64,000 bases of DNA from Streptomyces sp. NRRL F-6131 (GCA_000719695.1 JOHN01000010.1:93603-157602), one strand, 5' to 3'. Numbered from the stretch's first letter, positions 50,886 to 61,814 are shown. The notes: a model not told the origin generated them from the sequence alone. Numbers and translations are program-made.

Positions 50886-51410
50886 ATGTCCAAGCACACC
50901 CTCTCCGTCCTGGTCGAGAACAAGCCCGGCGTGCTCGCCCGGATCGCCGCGCTGTTCTCCCGTCGGGGCTTCAACATCGACTCCCTCGCCGTCGGCCCGA
51001 CCGAGCATCCGGACGTGTCCCGGATGACCATCGTGGTCAACGTCGAGGACCTCCCGCTGGAACAGGTCACCAAGCAGCTCAACAAGCTCGTCAACGTGAT
51101 AAAGATCGTCGAACTCGACCAGTCCGCTGCGATCCAGCGGGAACTGGTCCTGGTGAAGGTCCGCGCCGACAACGAGACCCGGTCGCAGATCGTCGAGATC
51201 GTCCAGCTGTTCCGCGCCAAGACGGTCGACGTGTCCCCGGACGCGGTGACCATCGAGGCCACCGGCAGTTCGGACAAGCTGGAGGCCATGCTCCGGATGC
51301 TGGAGCCCTACGGCATCAAGGAGTTGGTCCAGTCCGGCCTGGTCGCCATCGGACGCGGCGCCCGTTCGATCACGGACCGCTCACTGCGCGCCCTCGACCG
51401 CAGCGCCTGA
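50886..51410 (+). CDS. ilvN: Acetolactate synthase small (regulatory) subunit
   Basis: 174 residues from ATG 50886. N-terminal ACT domain (HTLSVLVENKPGVLARIAAL, RRGFNIDSLAVGPTEHPDVS) binds valine for feedback control of IlvB. The C-terminal ALS_ss domain contains VKVRADNETRSQIVEIVQLF and EPYGIKELVQSGLVAIGRG. Followed by the duplicated stem-loop region ahead of ilvC. Confidence 0.97.
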   Translation: MSKHTLSVLVENKPGVLARIAALFSRRGFNIDSLAVGPTEHPDVSRMTIVVNVEDLPLEQVTKQLNKLVNVIKIVELDQSAAIQRELVLVKVRADNETRSQIVEIVQLFRAKTVDVSPDAVTIEATGSSDKLEAMLRMLEPYGIKELVQSGLVAIGRGARSITDRSLRALDRSA

Positions 51411-52625
<1,215 letters not shown>

Positions 52626-52669
52626 CACCTCGGGGGAGCGCCCCGCGCCCTTGTCTCCCCCTTGTACAA

Positions 52670-52716
52670 GCAGGCGGCTCCCGTCCGGGTGATTTTGCCG
52701 GACGGGAGCAGCCTGC
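52670..52716 (+). terminator. Terminator after ilvC
   Basis: CTCCCGTCCGG and CCGGACGGGAG form an 11-bp stem around GTGATTTTG; outer GCAGGC/GCCTGC extends it. It lies 45 bp after the ilvC stop and ends the ilvBNC unit before serA. Confidence 0.8.
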
Positions 52717-52862
52717 TACCCAGCCCGTCGATACACTCCGAGTGCGCGTCAGGCCCACAGCGTCGTGCGTCTAGCTACGCGGCATGCCACCTTCCCCCCG
52801 CCCGGCAAGGCCACCCTCGTGCCCGGGGCCGGGGAGAACCGGACAGTTAAGGACACACTGTC

Positions 52863-54464
52863 GTGAGCACTGCTACAACTGTGAAATCTGGCGTAGTACT
52901 GATCGCCGAAGAGCTGTCGCCCGCCACCGTCGACGCCCTCGGTCCCGACTTCGAGATCCGCCACTGCAACGGCGCGGACCGCGTCGAGCTGCTGACCGCG
53001 ATCGCGGACGTGGACGCCGTCCTGATCCGCTCCGCCACCAGGATCGACGCCGAGGCGCTGGCCGCCGCCCGCAAGCTCAAGGTCGTCGCCCGCGCCGGCG
53101 TCGGTCTCGACAACGTGGACGTCTCCGCCGCCACCAAGGCCGGCGTCATGGTGGTGAACGCGCCGACCTCCAACATCGTCACCGCCGCCGAACTCGCCTG
53201 CGGCCTGCTGATCTCCGTCGCCCGCAACATCGCGCCGGCCAACGCCGCGCTCAAGGGCGGCGAGTGGAAGCGCAACAAGTACACCGGCGTGGAGCTGAGC
53301 GAGAAGGTCCTCGGCGTCGTCGGCCTCGGCCGGATCGGCGTGCTGGTCGCCCAGCGGATGTCCGCGTTCGGGATGAAGATCGTCGCGTACGACCCCTACA
53401 TCCAGGCCGCCCGCGCCGCGCAGATGGGCGTCAAGCTGGTCTCCCTGGAGGAGCTGCTGGAGGTCTCGGACTTCATCACCGTCCACCTCCCGAAGACCCC
53501 GGAGACCATCGGCCTGATCGGCGACGAGGCGCTGCACAAGGTCAAGCCGACCGTCCGCATCGTCAACGCCGCCCGCGGCGGCATCGTCGACGAGGCCGCG
53601 CTGCTGAGCGCCCTGCGCGACGGCCGGGTGGCCGGCGCCGGCCTCGACGTGTACGCCAAGGAGCCGTGCACCGACTCCCCGCTGTTCGCCCTCGACAACG
53701 TGGTCGCCACCCCGCACCTGGGCGCCTCCACCGACGAGGCCCAGGAGAAGGCCGGCATCGCCGTCGCCCGCTCGGTGCGCCTGGCGCTGGCCGGCGAGCT
53801 GGTGCCGGACGCGGTCAACGTCCAGGGCGGCGTGATCGCCGAGGACGTCCGGCCGGGCCTGCCGCTGGCCGAGAAGCTCGGCCGGATCTTCACCGCGCTG
53901 GCCGGCGAGGTGGCCGTCCGGCTCGACGTCGAGGTCCGCGGCGAGATCACCCAGCACGACGTCAAGGTGCTCGAACTGTCCGCCCTCAAGGGTGTGTTCG
54001 AGGACGTCGTGGCGGAGACGGTGTCCTACGTGAACGCCCCGCTGTTCGCCCAGGAGCGCGGTGTCGAGGTGCGGCTGACCACCTCCAGCGAGAGCCCCGA
54101 GCACCGCAACGTGATCACCGTGCGCGGCACCCTGGCGGACGGCGACGAGATCGCCATCTCCGGCACGCTGGCCGGCCCCAAGCAGATCCAGAAGATCGTC
54201 GGCGTGGACGCCTTCGACGTGGACGTCGCGCTCACCGACCACATGGCGTTCTTCAAGTACGACGACCGGCCCGGCGTGGTCGGCGTCCTCGGCCGCCACC
54301 TCGGCGACGCCGGCATCAACATCGCCGGCATGCAGGTGGCCCGCGACGGCAGCGGCGCGCTCGCCTCGCTCACCGTGGACAGCGAGATCCCGCAGGAGGT
54401 CCTGTCGGCGATCGCCGCCGAGATCGGCGCCCGCTTCGCCCGCTCGGTCGACCTGGGCGACTGA
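52863..54464 (+). CDS. serA: D-3-phosphoglycerate dehydrogenase
   Basis: 533 residues, long form. First committed step of serine synthesis. Substrate domain LIAEELSPATVDALGPDFEI; NAD-binding LGVVGLGRIGVLVAQRM; active-site Arg/Glu/His segments NAARGGIVDEAALLSALRDG and TPHLGASTDEAQEKAG. An intervening allosteric domain and a C-terminal ACT domain (HMAFFKYDDRPGVVGVLGRH) follow, as in actinobacterial serine-inhibited enzymes. GTG at 52863; AAGGACA upstream. Ends the ilv-ser block with a strong hairpin. Confidence 0.96.
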   Translation: MSTATTVKSGVVLIAEELSPATVDALGPDFEIRHCNGADRVELLTAIADVDAVLIRSATRIDAEALAAARKLKVVARAGVGLDNVDVSAATKAGVMVVNAPTSNIVTAAELACGLLISVARNIAPANAALKGGEWKRNKYTGVELSEKVLGVVGLGRIGVLVAQRMSAFGMKIVAYDPYIQAARAAQMGVKLVSLEELLEVSDFITVHLPKTPETIGLIGDEALHKVKPTVRIVNAARGGIVDEAALLSALRDGRVAGAGLDVYAKEPCTDSPLFALDNVVATPHLGASTDEAQEKAGIAVARSVRLALAGELVPDAVNVQGGVIAEDVRPGLPLAEKLGRIFTALAGEVAVRLDVEVRGEITQHDVKVLELSALKGVFEDVVAETVSYVNAPLFAQERGVEVRLTTSSESPEHRNVITVRGTLADGDEIAISGTLAGPKQIQKIVGVDAFDVDVALTDHMAFFKYDDRPGVVGVLGRHLGDAGINIAGMQVARDGSGALASLTVDSEIPQEVLSAIAAEIGARFARSVDLGD

Positions 54465-54480
54465 GCCCCGCACCGCCCCT

Positions 54481-54526
54481 CACCAGGGCCCGGACCACCG
54501 TTCGCACGGGGGTCCGGGCCCTGGTG
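54481..54526 (+). terminator. Perfect 16-bp terminator after serA
   Basis: CACCAGGGCCCGGACC (54481-54496) pairs with GGTCCGGGCCCTGGTG (54511-54526), 16 bp after the serA stop. Confidence 0.85.
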
Positions 54527-54764
54527 CGTTCCTCCGGGTGGTGCTCGTCTCAGATAGTAGGAAATCCAAGTATTCGTGCAGACACCGCCGGGCCCGGGCC
54601 GTACGGTGGAGGAAGCCGCACGGTGTGCCGCCCCTGTAGCCAGGGCGCTCGGCCCGTGCGTGCGTCCACACCCCATGGGCGGGCGACCCCTGCCCGGTGT
54701 ACCCCCCTCCTCCCCTCCGCCGCGTCCGTTTCCCCCGGCGCGTATCGAACCAAGGAGCCCCGGT

Positions 54765-54926
54765 ATGCCCCCGACTGCCGACCGCCACGCCGCTTCCGCC
54801 CCCGCCGCCCCGCAGACCCGCGCCCCGCGCCGTCGCCGGGCCGCCGAGCCCAACCCCTTCGCCGCCGCCGCGCTGCAGCGGGCGCTGGACCGCCGCGACA
54901 ACGGCGGCTCGACCGGCCACCTCTGA
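54765..54926 (+). CDS. Small basic Ala/Arg-rich hypothetical protein
   Basis: 53 residues from ATG 54765, with AAGGAG eight bases ahead. Low-complexity N-terminus (HAASAPAAPQTRAPRRRRAA) and a better-defined C-terminal helix NPFAAAALQRALDRRDNGGS. No family recognised. It has a long upstream region (54527-54764, with AGATAGTAGGAAAT near 54551) and its own terminator at 54961-54999, so it looks like an independent gene. Function unknown. Confidence 0.6.
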   Translation: MPPTADRHAASAPAAPQTRAPRRRRAAEPNPFAAAALQRALDRRDNGGSTGHL

Positions 54927-54960
54927 CGGACCCTCCGGGGTGCCCGCGGGCCGGTCCCGG

Positions 54961-54999
54961 GCCCGTCCGGCGTTCATCCGCCGAATGGGCCGGACGGGC
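54961..54999 (+). terminator. Terminator after the small basic gene
   Basis: GCCCGTCCGG (54961-54970) pairs with CCGGACGGGC (54990-54999) across a 19-nt loop. Confidence 0.65.
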
Positions 55000-55171
55000 T
55001 GACGGCTTGTCACTCGCAGGGGTGCAACTTGCCGCCGTTCGGCGGAAGTCGCTCGCCCCGACCGGCGCGATATTCCTAATTTGGGGCCCCCGGAAGGGTG
55101 ATCGACGGCCGCACGGGCGGGCGTCAGCGGCACCGCATGCGGATCATCTCCCCCGGCCGGGGGAGAGGACC

Positions 55172-58100
55172 ATGCGTCACACCGCCGTCCGCCGACCGCT
55201 CGCCCGGCTCGGCCTCACGCTCACCCTGATCGCCGGCCCGGCCCTGCTGACCGGCGCCGCCCCGGCCACCGGCAGCCCGCCGACGGCCCCGCCGGGCCGC
55301 ACCGCGGCCGGACCGGTCGCCGTCCTGCTGGAACTCGCCACCGAGCCCGTCGCGCCCGTCTGGCGGCGGGCCGGGGACGAGGCCCGGCGCCGGCACCGCT
55401 CCCCGGAGGCCGCCCGCGGGGAGGCCGCCCGGGCCGGCGCCGCCCAGCGGACCCGCGCCTCCACGGCGCTGGACCGGCTGGCCGGGGCCGTCCACGACAC
55501 CGTCCCCACCGCCCGGGAGCTCTACCGCACCCGCACCCTGCTCACCGGCCTCGCCGTCGCCGTGCCCGCCGACCGGCTGCCCGCCCTGCGCACCCTGCCC
55601 GGGGTCGCGGCCGTGCACCCGATCGTCCGCAAGCAGCGGGACAACGCGCACTCGGTGCCGGTCACCGGCGCGCCCGCGGTCTGGGCCGGCGGCTCGACCG
55701 ACGGCGGCCCGGCCGGGGCGAACACCGGACAGGGCGTGCGGATCGGCGTCGCCGACAGCGGCATCGACTACACCCACGCCGACTTCGGCGGCCCCGGCAC
55801 CGAGGAGGCGTTCCGCGCCGTCGACGGGGCGAAGTCCGCGCCGGCCGACCTCTTCCCGAACGCCAAGGTGGTCGGCGGCCGCGACCTGGTCGGCGACGAC
55901 TACCAGCCCGACCCGTCCTCGCCGCACTACCAGCCCGACCCCCGCCCGGACGACAACCCGATCGACTGCGTCCGCAACGGCCACGGCACCCACGTCGCCG
56001 GCACCGCCGCCGGCCTCGGCGTCACCGCCGACGGCCGGCCGTACCGCGGCCCCTACCGGCCCGGCCTGGACCCGGCCGGCTTCCGGATCGGCCCCGGCGC
56101 CGCGCCGGGCGCCCAGCTGTACGCGATCCGGGTGTTCGGCTGCGACGGTTCCACCGACCAGCTCGGCCAGGCCCTCGACCTGGCCGCCGACCCCGACGGC
56201 GACGGCGACCCGAGCGACCGGCTCGACGTCCTCAACCTCTCCCTCGGCAGCCGCTTCGGCTCCACCGACGACGCCGACGCCCTCGCCGTCGACCGGCTCG
56301 CCGCGCTCGGCACCGTGGTGGTCGCCGCCGCGGGCAACGAGGGCGACGTGTACGCCATCGGCGGCAGCCCCGGCACCGCCGCCCGGGCCGTCGCCGTCGC
56401 CGCCTCCGTCGATCCGCACAGCGACGCCGACGGCCTCACCGTGCTCGACCCGCCGCCGCTCGCCGGGGTCGTGCCGGCCCACTGGAGCGCCCGCTACCAG
56501 GACTGGTCCACCGCCGACGTGGCCGGGGAGCTCGCCCTGCCCGCCGACCAGCCGGACGGCTGCGCGGCCTTCTCGGAGGCCGACCGGCAGCGGCTCGCCG
56601 GCCGGATCGCGGTGCTCGCCTGGAGCACCCGCGAGTCCGAGCGGGCCTGCGGCTCGGGCCCGCGGGCCGACCACGTGGCCGAGGCCGGTGCGCTCGGCGC
56701 CCTGCTCGCCGCCGACGACGACCACCTCGCCGAGATCGCCGGGAACGACAAGGTCCCGCTCGCCCTGCTCGCCCGCGCCGACGGCGAACGGCTCCGCGCG
56801 GGCGCCGCCGCCGGCCCGGTCCGGGTCCGCCTCGCCGCGCCCGGCAACCCGCTGCACGGCGTCGTCGCCCAGGACCAGCCCCGGCGGCTCGACACCCTCA
56901 CCGACTTCACCTCGCGCGGCATCGGCGTGCCCGGCGTGGTCAAGCCGGACCTCGCCGCGCCCGGCGAGACCATCTGGTCCGCCCGGGTCGGCAGCGGCAC
57001 CGGCGGCCAGCGCGAGGACGGCACCTCGATGGCCACCCCGCACGCCGCCGGACTGGCCGCGCTGGTCCGCGCCGCCCACCCCGACTGGACGGTGGAACAG
57101 CTCAAGGCCGCGCTGATGAACACCGCCGGGGACACCTGGCTCGGTGACGGCGGCACCGGCCCGGTCTACGGGCCCGAGCGCACCGGCGCCGGCCGGGCCG
57201 CCGTCGACCGGGCCGTCCGCACCCCGGCGGTCGCCTACGCGGCGGGGGAGGGCGCGGTGGAGGGCGCCGTCGGCGTCTCGTTCGGCCCGGTCGCCGTCAC
57301 CGGGCCGCTCGCCCTGGTGCGCGAGGTCGAGGTCCGCAACCTCTCCGCCGCCCCGGTCGCCTACCGGACCGGCTACGCGGCCGCCACCGAACTCCCCGGC
57401 GCCCGCTTCGAGGCGGCGCCCGACCGGGTCGAGGTCCCGCCCGGCGGCACCGCGCGGGTCCGGGTCACCCTGAGCGTGCCCGGCGAGCTCGGCCGCGCCC
57501 CCGACCCGACGATCGCCACCCTGCAGGGCGGCCGGGCCCGCAGCTACCGGGGCGAGCTCTCCGGCCGGCTGCTGCTCACCCCCGAGGACCCGGCCGTCCC
57601 CGCTCTGCGGGTGCCGCTGTTCGCCGCCCCCCGCCCGGCCAGCGACCTGACCGCCACCAACCCCGTCCGGACCACCCGGGCCGGCGCGCTGGTCGCGCTC
57701 ACCGGCACCGACGCGCCCGCCGGCGCGCCCGGCCTGCTCAGCGCCTTCGCGCTCGGCGGGGAGGGCGCCCGCTGGGCGGACTGCCCGCCGGACAGCGGGG
57801 CGGCGGTCGGCCCCGGCGCGGGCTTCGTCCCGGAGGGCAGCACCGAGGAGGCCGAGCACCTCCAGGACGTCTGCGTGGAGCGCCCCGGTGACCGGGCCGC
57901 CAATCTGCGGGCCGCCGGCGCCGCCACCGACGCGCCCGCCGTCGCCGGCGACCCGCTCGCCGGGGGCCGGCTCTACCTCGGCGCGCAGGTCTGGGCACCG
58001 GCCGCCACCCCGGTCTCCCTGTTCGGCGTCCGGGCCGCGCTGGACACCGACGGGGACGGCGCCACCGACGTGCTGGTCAAGGCCGACCGGATGCGCGGCA

Positions 58101-58558
58101 GCGACGTCCTGGTGGCCCGGGCCCTGGACGCCCGCACCGGCGCCGAACTCGACGTCCAGCCGCTGAACGGCCGCTGGGGCGACACCGACACCGCCCTGCT
58201 GGACTCCGACGCGGTGGTCCTGCCGGTCCGGCTGTCCGTCCTCCCGGGCGTCCGCGAGGGGCACAGCACGGTCCGCTACGCCGTCTGGACCGGCCTCGCC
58301 GGGGCCGGCCGCCCCGACCCGGCCGAGGCCTTCTCCGCGATCGGCCTGCGCGGCACCCGCCCCACCCTCGCCGTCGACGTCCTGCACCCCGCCGTCGACA
58401 TCCGCACCGGCCCCGGCGGCCCCACCGCCCTGGCCGCCCCCGTCCACCCCGCCACCGTCCTCGACATCCGCCGCACCGACACCGACCGCTCCCGCGTCCT
58501 CCTCCTCCACCACCTCAACCCGGACGCCCGCCGCAGCCAGATCCTGACCCTGCCGTGA
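55172..58558 (+). CDS. Secreted subtilisin-like protease (S8) with PA insert
   Basis: 1128 residues from ATG 55172 after GGGGGAGAGGACC. A Sec signal peptide (LGLTLTLIAGPALLTGAAPA) leads to an I9-type prodomain (LLTGLAVAVPADRLPALRTL, PGVAAVHPI). Catalytic triad: Asp195 in GVADSGIDYTHADF, His271 in NGHGTHVAGTAAG, Ser619 in DGTSMATPHAAGLAAL. A protease-associated insert lies between His and Ser (around residues 440-560). The C-terminal half is beta-rich, without a visible cell-wall anchor. An extracellular vegetative or developmental protease is inferred. The frame stays open far upstream into serA, which is a shadow. Confidence 0.92.
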   Translation: MRHTAVRRPLARLGLTLTLIAGPALLTGAAPATGSPPTAPPGRTAAGPVAVLLELATEPVAPVWRRAGDEARRRHRSPEAARGEAARAGAAQRTRASTALDRLAGAVHDTVPTARELYRTRTLLTGLAVAVPADRLPALRTLPGVAAVHPIVRKQRDNAHSVPVTGAPAVWAGGSTDGGPAGANTGQGVRIGVADSGIDYTHADFGGPGTEEAFRAVDGAKSAPADLFPNAKVVGGRDLVGDDYQPDPSSPHYQPDPRPDDNPIDCVRNGHGTHVAGTAAGLGVTADGRPYRGPYRPGLDPAGFRIGPGAAPGAQLYAIRVFGCDGSTDQLGQALDLAADPDGDGDPSDRLDVLNLSLGSRFGSTDDADALAVDRLAALGTVVVAAAGNEGDVYAIGGSPGTAARAVAVAASVDPHSDADGLTVLDPPPLAGVVPAHWSARYQDWSTADVAGELALPADQPDGCAAFSEADRQRLAGRIAVLAWSTRESERACGSGPRADHVAEAGALGALLAADDDHLAEIAGNDKVPLALLARADGERLRAGAAAGPVRVRLAAPGNPLHGVVAQDQPRRLDTLTDFTSRGIGVPGVVKPDLAAPGETIWSARVGSGTGGQREDGTSMATPHAAGLAALVRAAHPDWTVEQLKAALMNTAGDTWLGDGGTGPVYGPERTGAGRAAVDRAVRTPAVAYAAGEGAVEGAVGVSFGPVAVTGPLALVREVEVRNLSAAPVAYRTGYAAATELPGARFEAAPDRVEVPPGGTARVRVTLSVPGELGRAPDPTIATLQGGRARSYRGELSGRLLLTPEDPAVPALRVPLFAAPRPASDLTATNPVRTTRAGALVALTGTDAPAGAPGLLSAFALGGEGARWADCPPDSGAAVGPGAGFVPEGSTEEAEHLQDVCVERPGDRAANLRAAGAATDAPAVAGDPLAGGRLYLGAQVWAPAATPVSLFGVRAALDTDGDGATDVLVKADRMRGSDVLVARALDARTGAELDVQPLNGRWGDTDTALLDSDAVVLPVRLSVLPGVREGHSTVRYAVWTGLAGAGRPDPAEAFSAIGLRGTRPTLAVDVLHPAVDIRTGPGGPTALAAPVHPATVLDIRRTDTDRSRVLLLHHLNPDARRSQILTLP

Positions 58559-58562
58559 ACCG

Positions 58563-58596
58563 GAGGGGGCGCTCGGCGGGTGTCGAGCGCCCCCTC
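58563..58596 (+). terminator. Terminator after the subtilase
   Basis: GAGGGGGCGCTCG (58563-58575) pairs perfectly with CGAGCGCCCCCTC (58584-58596), 5 bp after the stop codon. Confidence 0.85.
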
Positions 58597-58670
58597 GAAA
58601 GGGTGAAGTGCCGGGAGACCGCCCCGAGTAGCCTGGGAACAGCCACGAGGATGCCCGCATGGGAGGAACC

Positions 58671-59237
58671 ATGAGCGTCGCGCCGTACCCCGATTGGATC
58701 ATTCCCCCGACCGAGGGGTACACCGCCGAAGACCTCGACCGGCTGCCGGATCTCCCGCCGCACACCGAGCTGCTCGACGGGAGCCTGATCTTCGTGAGCC
58801 CGCAGACCCTCTTCCACATGCACATGCTCCGGAGGCTGGAGCGGGCCTTGGAGTCGGCGGTCCCGGAGGGCTGGCAGGCGTGGCGGGAGATGACGATCCG
58901 GCTGGACGCGCGCAATCGCCCCGAGCCCGACCTCACCGTCGTGAACGAGCACGCGGACACCGGTCCCGACGGCACCTACTGCGACGCGCAGGACGTGCTG
59001 CTCGCCGTGGAGATCGTGTCCGAGGAATCCCGGGACCGTGACCGCGAGGTCAAGCCGCGCAAGTACGCGGCCGCCGGTATCGCGCACTTCTGGCGGGTGG
59101 AGAAGGACGACCTGGGGCAGGCGGTCGTCCACACCTACGAGATCGACCCGGCCACCCGGCTCTACGGGCTGACCGGCATCCACCACAAGCAGCTGAAGCT
59201 GGAGCGCCCCTTCCCGGTCGACATCGACCTCACCTGA
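58671..59237 (+). CDS. Uma2-family (DUF820) PD-(D/E)XK nuclease-like protein
   Basis: 188 residues from ATG 58671 (GGGAGG four bases ahead); ATG 58659 is an alternative. TEGYTAEDLDRLPDLPPHTE and LLDGSLIFVSP open the fold. Putative catalytic residues lie in RPEPDLTVVNEH and LAVEIVSEESRDRDREVKPR, followed by KYAAAGIAHFWRVE. Uma2 proteins are numerous in Streptomyces and cyanobacteria and have a restriction-endonuclease fold; their substrates are unknown. Immediately followed by overlapping hairpins. Confidence 0.88.
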   Translation: MSVAPYPDWIIPPTEGYTAEDLDRLPDLPPHTELLDGSLIFVSPQTLFHMHMLRRLERALESAVPEGWQAWREMTIRLDARNRPEPDLTVVNEHADTGPDGTYCDAQDVLLAVEIVSEESRDRDREVKPRKYAAAGIAHFWRVEKDDLGQAVVHTYEIDPATRLYGLTGIHHKQLKLERPFPVDIDLT

Positions 59238-59278
59238 TCGGTTCCGATCAGGGCCGCCGTCCGGATGGTGGACGGCGG
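59233..59278 (+). terminator. Two adjacent hairpins after the Uma2 gene
   Basis: CCTGATCGG-TT-CCGATCAGG (59233-59252) includes the stop codon. CCGCCGTCC and GGACGGCGG form a second stem within 59254-59278. Together they make a terminator before leuB. Confidence 0.65.
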
Positions 59279-59314
59279 ATGTCAGGCTGTGGGACGTCGG
59301 AGTAGCCTCCGAAC

Positions 59315-60352
59315 ATGTCTCGCACGATTCGTCTCGCAGTCGTCCCCGGTGACGGAATCGGCCAGGAAGTGGTGGCCGAGGGTCTCAAGGTGCTGGGGGC
59401 GGTCCTTCCCGCCGATGTGAAGCTGGAGAGCACCGAGTTCGACCTCGGCGCCCGGCGTTACCACCGCACCGGTGAGACGCTCCCGGACAGCGTCCTGGCG
59501 GAGCTCAAGGCCCACGACGCGATCCTGCTCGGCGCCATCGGCGACCCGAGCGTGCCGTCCGGGGTGCTGGAGCGCGGGCTGCTGCTGAAGCTGCGGTTCG
59601 CCTTCGACCACCACATCAACCTCCGGCCGGGCCGACTCTTCCCCGGGGTGGACTCCCCGCTGGCGGGTCAGCCGGAGATCGACTTCGTGGTCGTCCGCGA
59701 GGGCACCGAGGGCCCGTACGTCGGCAACGGCGGCTCGCTGCGCACCGGCACCGAGCAGGAGGTGGCCACCGAGGTCAGCCTCAACACCGCGTTCGGTATC
59801 GAGCGCGTGGTGCGCGACGCCTACCGCCGGGCGCAGGCGCGTCCGCGCAAGAAGCTCACCCTGGTGCACAAGAACAACGTGCTGGTGCACGCCGGCCACC
59901 TGTGGACCCGGATCTTCCAGCAGGTCGGCACCGAGTTCCCCGAGGTCACCACCGACTACCTGCACGTCGACGCGGCGACCATCTTCTTCGTCACCCAGCC
60001 CGAGCGGTTCGACGTCATCGTGACCGACAACCTGTTCGGCGACATCCTGACCGACCTGGCCGCCGCCGTCACCGGCGGGATCGGCCTGGCCGCCAGCGGC
60101 AACATCAACCCGAGCGGCGCGTTCCCGTCGATGTTCGAGCCCGTGCACGGCTCGGCCCCGGACATCGCCGGCCAGGGCAAGGCCGACCCGACCGCCACCG
60201 TGCTGTCGGTCGCCATGCTCCTCGACCACCTCGGGTACGCCGCCGAGGCCGCCCGGATCGAGGCCGCGGTCGCCGCGGACCTCACCGAGCGGACCGGGAC
60301 CCGCACCACCGCCCAGGTCGGCGACGCGCTCGCCGCCCGAGTATCCGCCTAG
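59315..60352 (+). CDS. leuB: 3-isopropylmalate dehydrogenase
   Basis: 345 residues. NAD-dependent oxidative decarboxylation in leucine synthesis. [52 protein letters not shown] (Arg/Glu substrate and subgroup-typical), [19 protein letters not shown] with metal Asp residues, and [20 protein letters not shown] for NAD+ binding. ATG at 59315; no strong ribosome site is seen. Confidence 0.96.
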   Translation: MSRTIRLAVVPGDGIGQEVVAEGLKVLGAVLPADVKLESTEFDLGARRYHRTGETLPDSVLAELKAHDAILLGAIGDPSVPSGVLERGLLLKLRFAFDHHINLRPGRLFPGVDSPLAGQPEIDFVVVREGTEGPYVGNGGSLRTGTEQEVATEVSLNTAFGIERVVRDAYRRAQARPRKKLTLVHKNNVLVHAGHLWTRIFQQVGTEFPEVTTDYLHVDAATIFFVTQPERFDVIVTDNLFGDILTDLAAAVTGGIGLAASGNINPSGAFPSMFEPVHGSAPDIAGQGKADPTATVLSVAMLLDHLGYAAEAARIEAAVAADLTERTGTRTTAQVGDALAARVSA

Positions 60353-60354
60353 GA

Positions 60355-60385
60355 GGCCGGAACCCCGACAGACGGTGTTCCGGCC
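60355..60385 (+). terminator. Terminator after leuB
   Basis: GGCCGGAAC (60355-60363) and GTTCCGGCC (60377-60385) pair perfectly around a 13-nt loop, 3 bp after the stop. Confidence 0.75.
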
Positions 60386-60458
60386 CGGTGGGCCGGACCC
60401 CATAACGGCAGCTTGCGGTTCTCCAAGGAGTCCGCGACTGTTCGGCACGGCCCTCTGG

Positions 60459-60575
60459 ATGCGAGTATCGACAGTGGGCCGTGTCGTCGTGCGTCCGTTT
60501 CGGAGTGTGAGGCCGAGACGTTCACCGGCGGAGGCGGCCCGGACCAACCCCACGGTGAAGGACAGACAGCCATGA
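60459..60575 (+). CDS. Possible Val-rich upstream ORF of ilvE
   Basis: Open from ATG 60459 to a stop at 60573-60575 that overlaps the ilvE ATG by four bases; 38 codons. It begins [14 protein letters not shown], with five Val in the first eleven residues, then turns basic. The start lies in the loop of a CACGGCCC/GGGCCGTG hairpin (60446-60453 with 60476-60483). Val is an IlvE product, so translational control is conceivable. No terminator follows and the ribosome site is poor, so it may be chance. Confidence 0.35.
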   Translation: MRVSTVGRVVVRPFRSVRPRRSPAEAARTNPTVKDRQP

Positions 60576-61684
60576 GCACGCCCACCCAGGCGCCCATCAC
60601 GTTCGACCTCAAGCCCTCCGCGCACCCGCTGCCCCAGGCGGAGCGCGAGGCCCGGCTGGCCAACCCGGGCTTCGGGCGCGTGTTCACCGACCACATGGTC
60701 ACCATCCGCTGGACCGAGGGCCTGGGCTGGCACGACGCCCAGCTGGAGCCCTACGCGCCCATCGAGATGGACCCGGCCAACATGACCCTGCACTACGGCC
60801 AGGCGATCTTCGAGGGCCTCAAGGCCTACCGCCAGGCCGACGGCTCGATCGCGACCTTCCGTCCGGAGGCCAACGCGGCCCGCTTCCGGGCCTCGGCCCG
60901 CCGGCTGGCGATGCCGGAGCTGCCGGTCGAGACCTTCGTCGAGGCCGTCGAGCTGCTGGTCCAGCAGGAACAGGGCTGGGTCCCGAACGAGCCGGAGCAG
61001 AGCCTCTACCTGCGGCCGTTCATGTTCGCCACCGAGGTCGGTCTGGGTGTCCGTCCCGCCAACTCCTACCTCTTCATGATCATCGCCTCGCCGGCCGGCG
61101 CCTACTTCCCCGGCGGCGTCAAGCCGGTCTCGGTCTGGCTCTCCGAGGACTACGTCCGCGCCGCGCCGGGCGGCACCGGTGCCGCCAAGTGCGCCGGCAA
61201 CTACGCCGCCTCCCTGGTCGCCCAGGCCGAGGCCGCCGAGAAGGGCTGCGACCAGGTCGTCTGGCTCGACGCCGCCGAGCACCGGTGGATCGAGGAAATG
61301 GGCGGCATGAACCTCTACTTCGTCTTCGGCGAGGGGGAGAACGCCCGGATCGTCACCCCCGAGCTGTCCGGCGCCCTGCTGCCCGGCATCACCCGTGACT
61401 CGCTGCTGCAGCTCGCCACCGACCTCGGCCACCCCGTCGAGGAGCGGAAGATCTCCACCGAGGAGTGGAAGCAGGGCAACGCCGACGGCACCCTCACCGA
61501 GGTCTTCGCCTGCGGCACCGCCGCCGTGATCACCCCGGTCGGCTCGGTGAAGTCCCGCGGCGGCGACTGGACCGTCGGCGCCGGCGAGCCCGGCCCGGTC
61601 ACCATGGAGCTGCGCCGCGCCCTGCTCGCCATCCAGGGCGGCCAGGCCCCCGACACCCACGGCTGGCTGCACCGGATCGTCTGA
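60572..61684 (+). CDS. ilvE: Branched-chain amino acid aminotransferase
   Basis: 370 residues from ATG 60572 ([11 protein letters not shown]). Class IV PLP enzyme, last step to Val, Leu and Ile. [20 protein letters not shown] block, [20 protein letters not shown] lysine in [36 protein letters not shown] and [15 protein letters not shown]. Large eukaryote/actinobacterial-type (bcat group I) length. Transcribed alone between two hairpin regions. Confidence 0.96.
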   Translation: MSTPTQAPITFDLKPSAHPLPQAEREARLANPGFGRVFTDHMVTIRWTEGLGWHDAQLEPYAPIEMDPANMTLHYGQAIFEGLKAYRQADGSIATFRPEANAARFRASARRLAMPELPVETFVEAVELLVQQEQGWVPNEPEQSLYLRPFMFATEVGLGVRPANSYLFMIIASPAGAYFPGGVKPVSVWLSEDYVRAAPGGTGAAKCAGNYAASLVAQAEAAEKGCDQVVWLDAAEHRWIEEMGGMNLYFVFGEGENARIVTPELSGALLPGITRDSLLQLATDLGHPVEERKISTEEWKQGNADGTLTEVFACGTAAVITPVGSVKSRGGDWTVGAGEPGPVTMELRRALLAIQGGQAPDTHGWLHRIV

Positions 61685-61745
61685 CCGGCGCCGACCCGGC
61701 CCGCCCGTTCCGGATGCCGAGACGGGCGGGCCGCGACGCGGACGG

Positions 61746-61814
61746 ATGTGCCAGACTTCCGACGTGTCCTCGCTTTCGCTGATTATTGGCAGCAGGCGCG
61801 CCGGTCCGCAGTGA
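61746..61814 (+). CDS. Leu/Ile leader peptide upstream of cimA
   Basis: From GTG 61764 the peptide reads MSSLSLIIGSRRAGPQ, TGA 61812-61814. An in-frame ATG at 61746 would add six residues. The run Leu-Ser-Leu-Ile-Ile uses CTT, CTG, ATT, ATT; ATT and CTT are rare in this genome, so they are good stall codons. CAGACT at 61752-61757 could be a -10 giving a leaderless GTG start. Fifty bases further on is a rho-independent terminator. The layout is that of an isoleucine-sensing transcription attenuator for the citramalate synthase gene. Confidence 0.75.
   Translation: MCQTSDVSSLSLIIGSRRAGPQ

Noticed and set aside
52784..55171. N-terminal 796-codon extension of the subtilase frame
   Set aside because: Passes through serA in another frame; a signal peptide and ribosome site at 55172 mark the real start.
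55124..58975. 1283-codon open frame on the minus strand
   Set aside because: Complement of the subtilase gene, whose triad is intact; the product is Gly/Ala/Val repeat-like.
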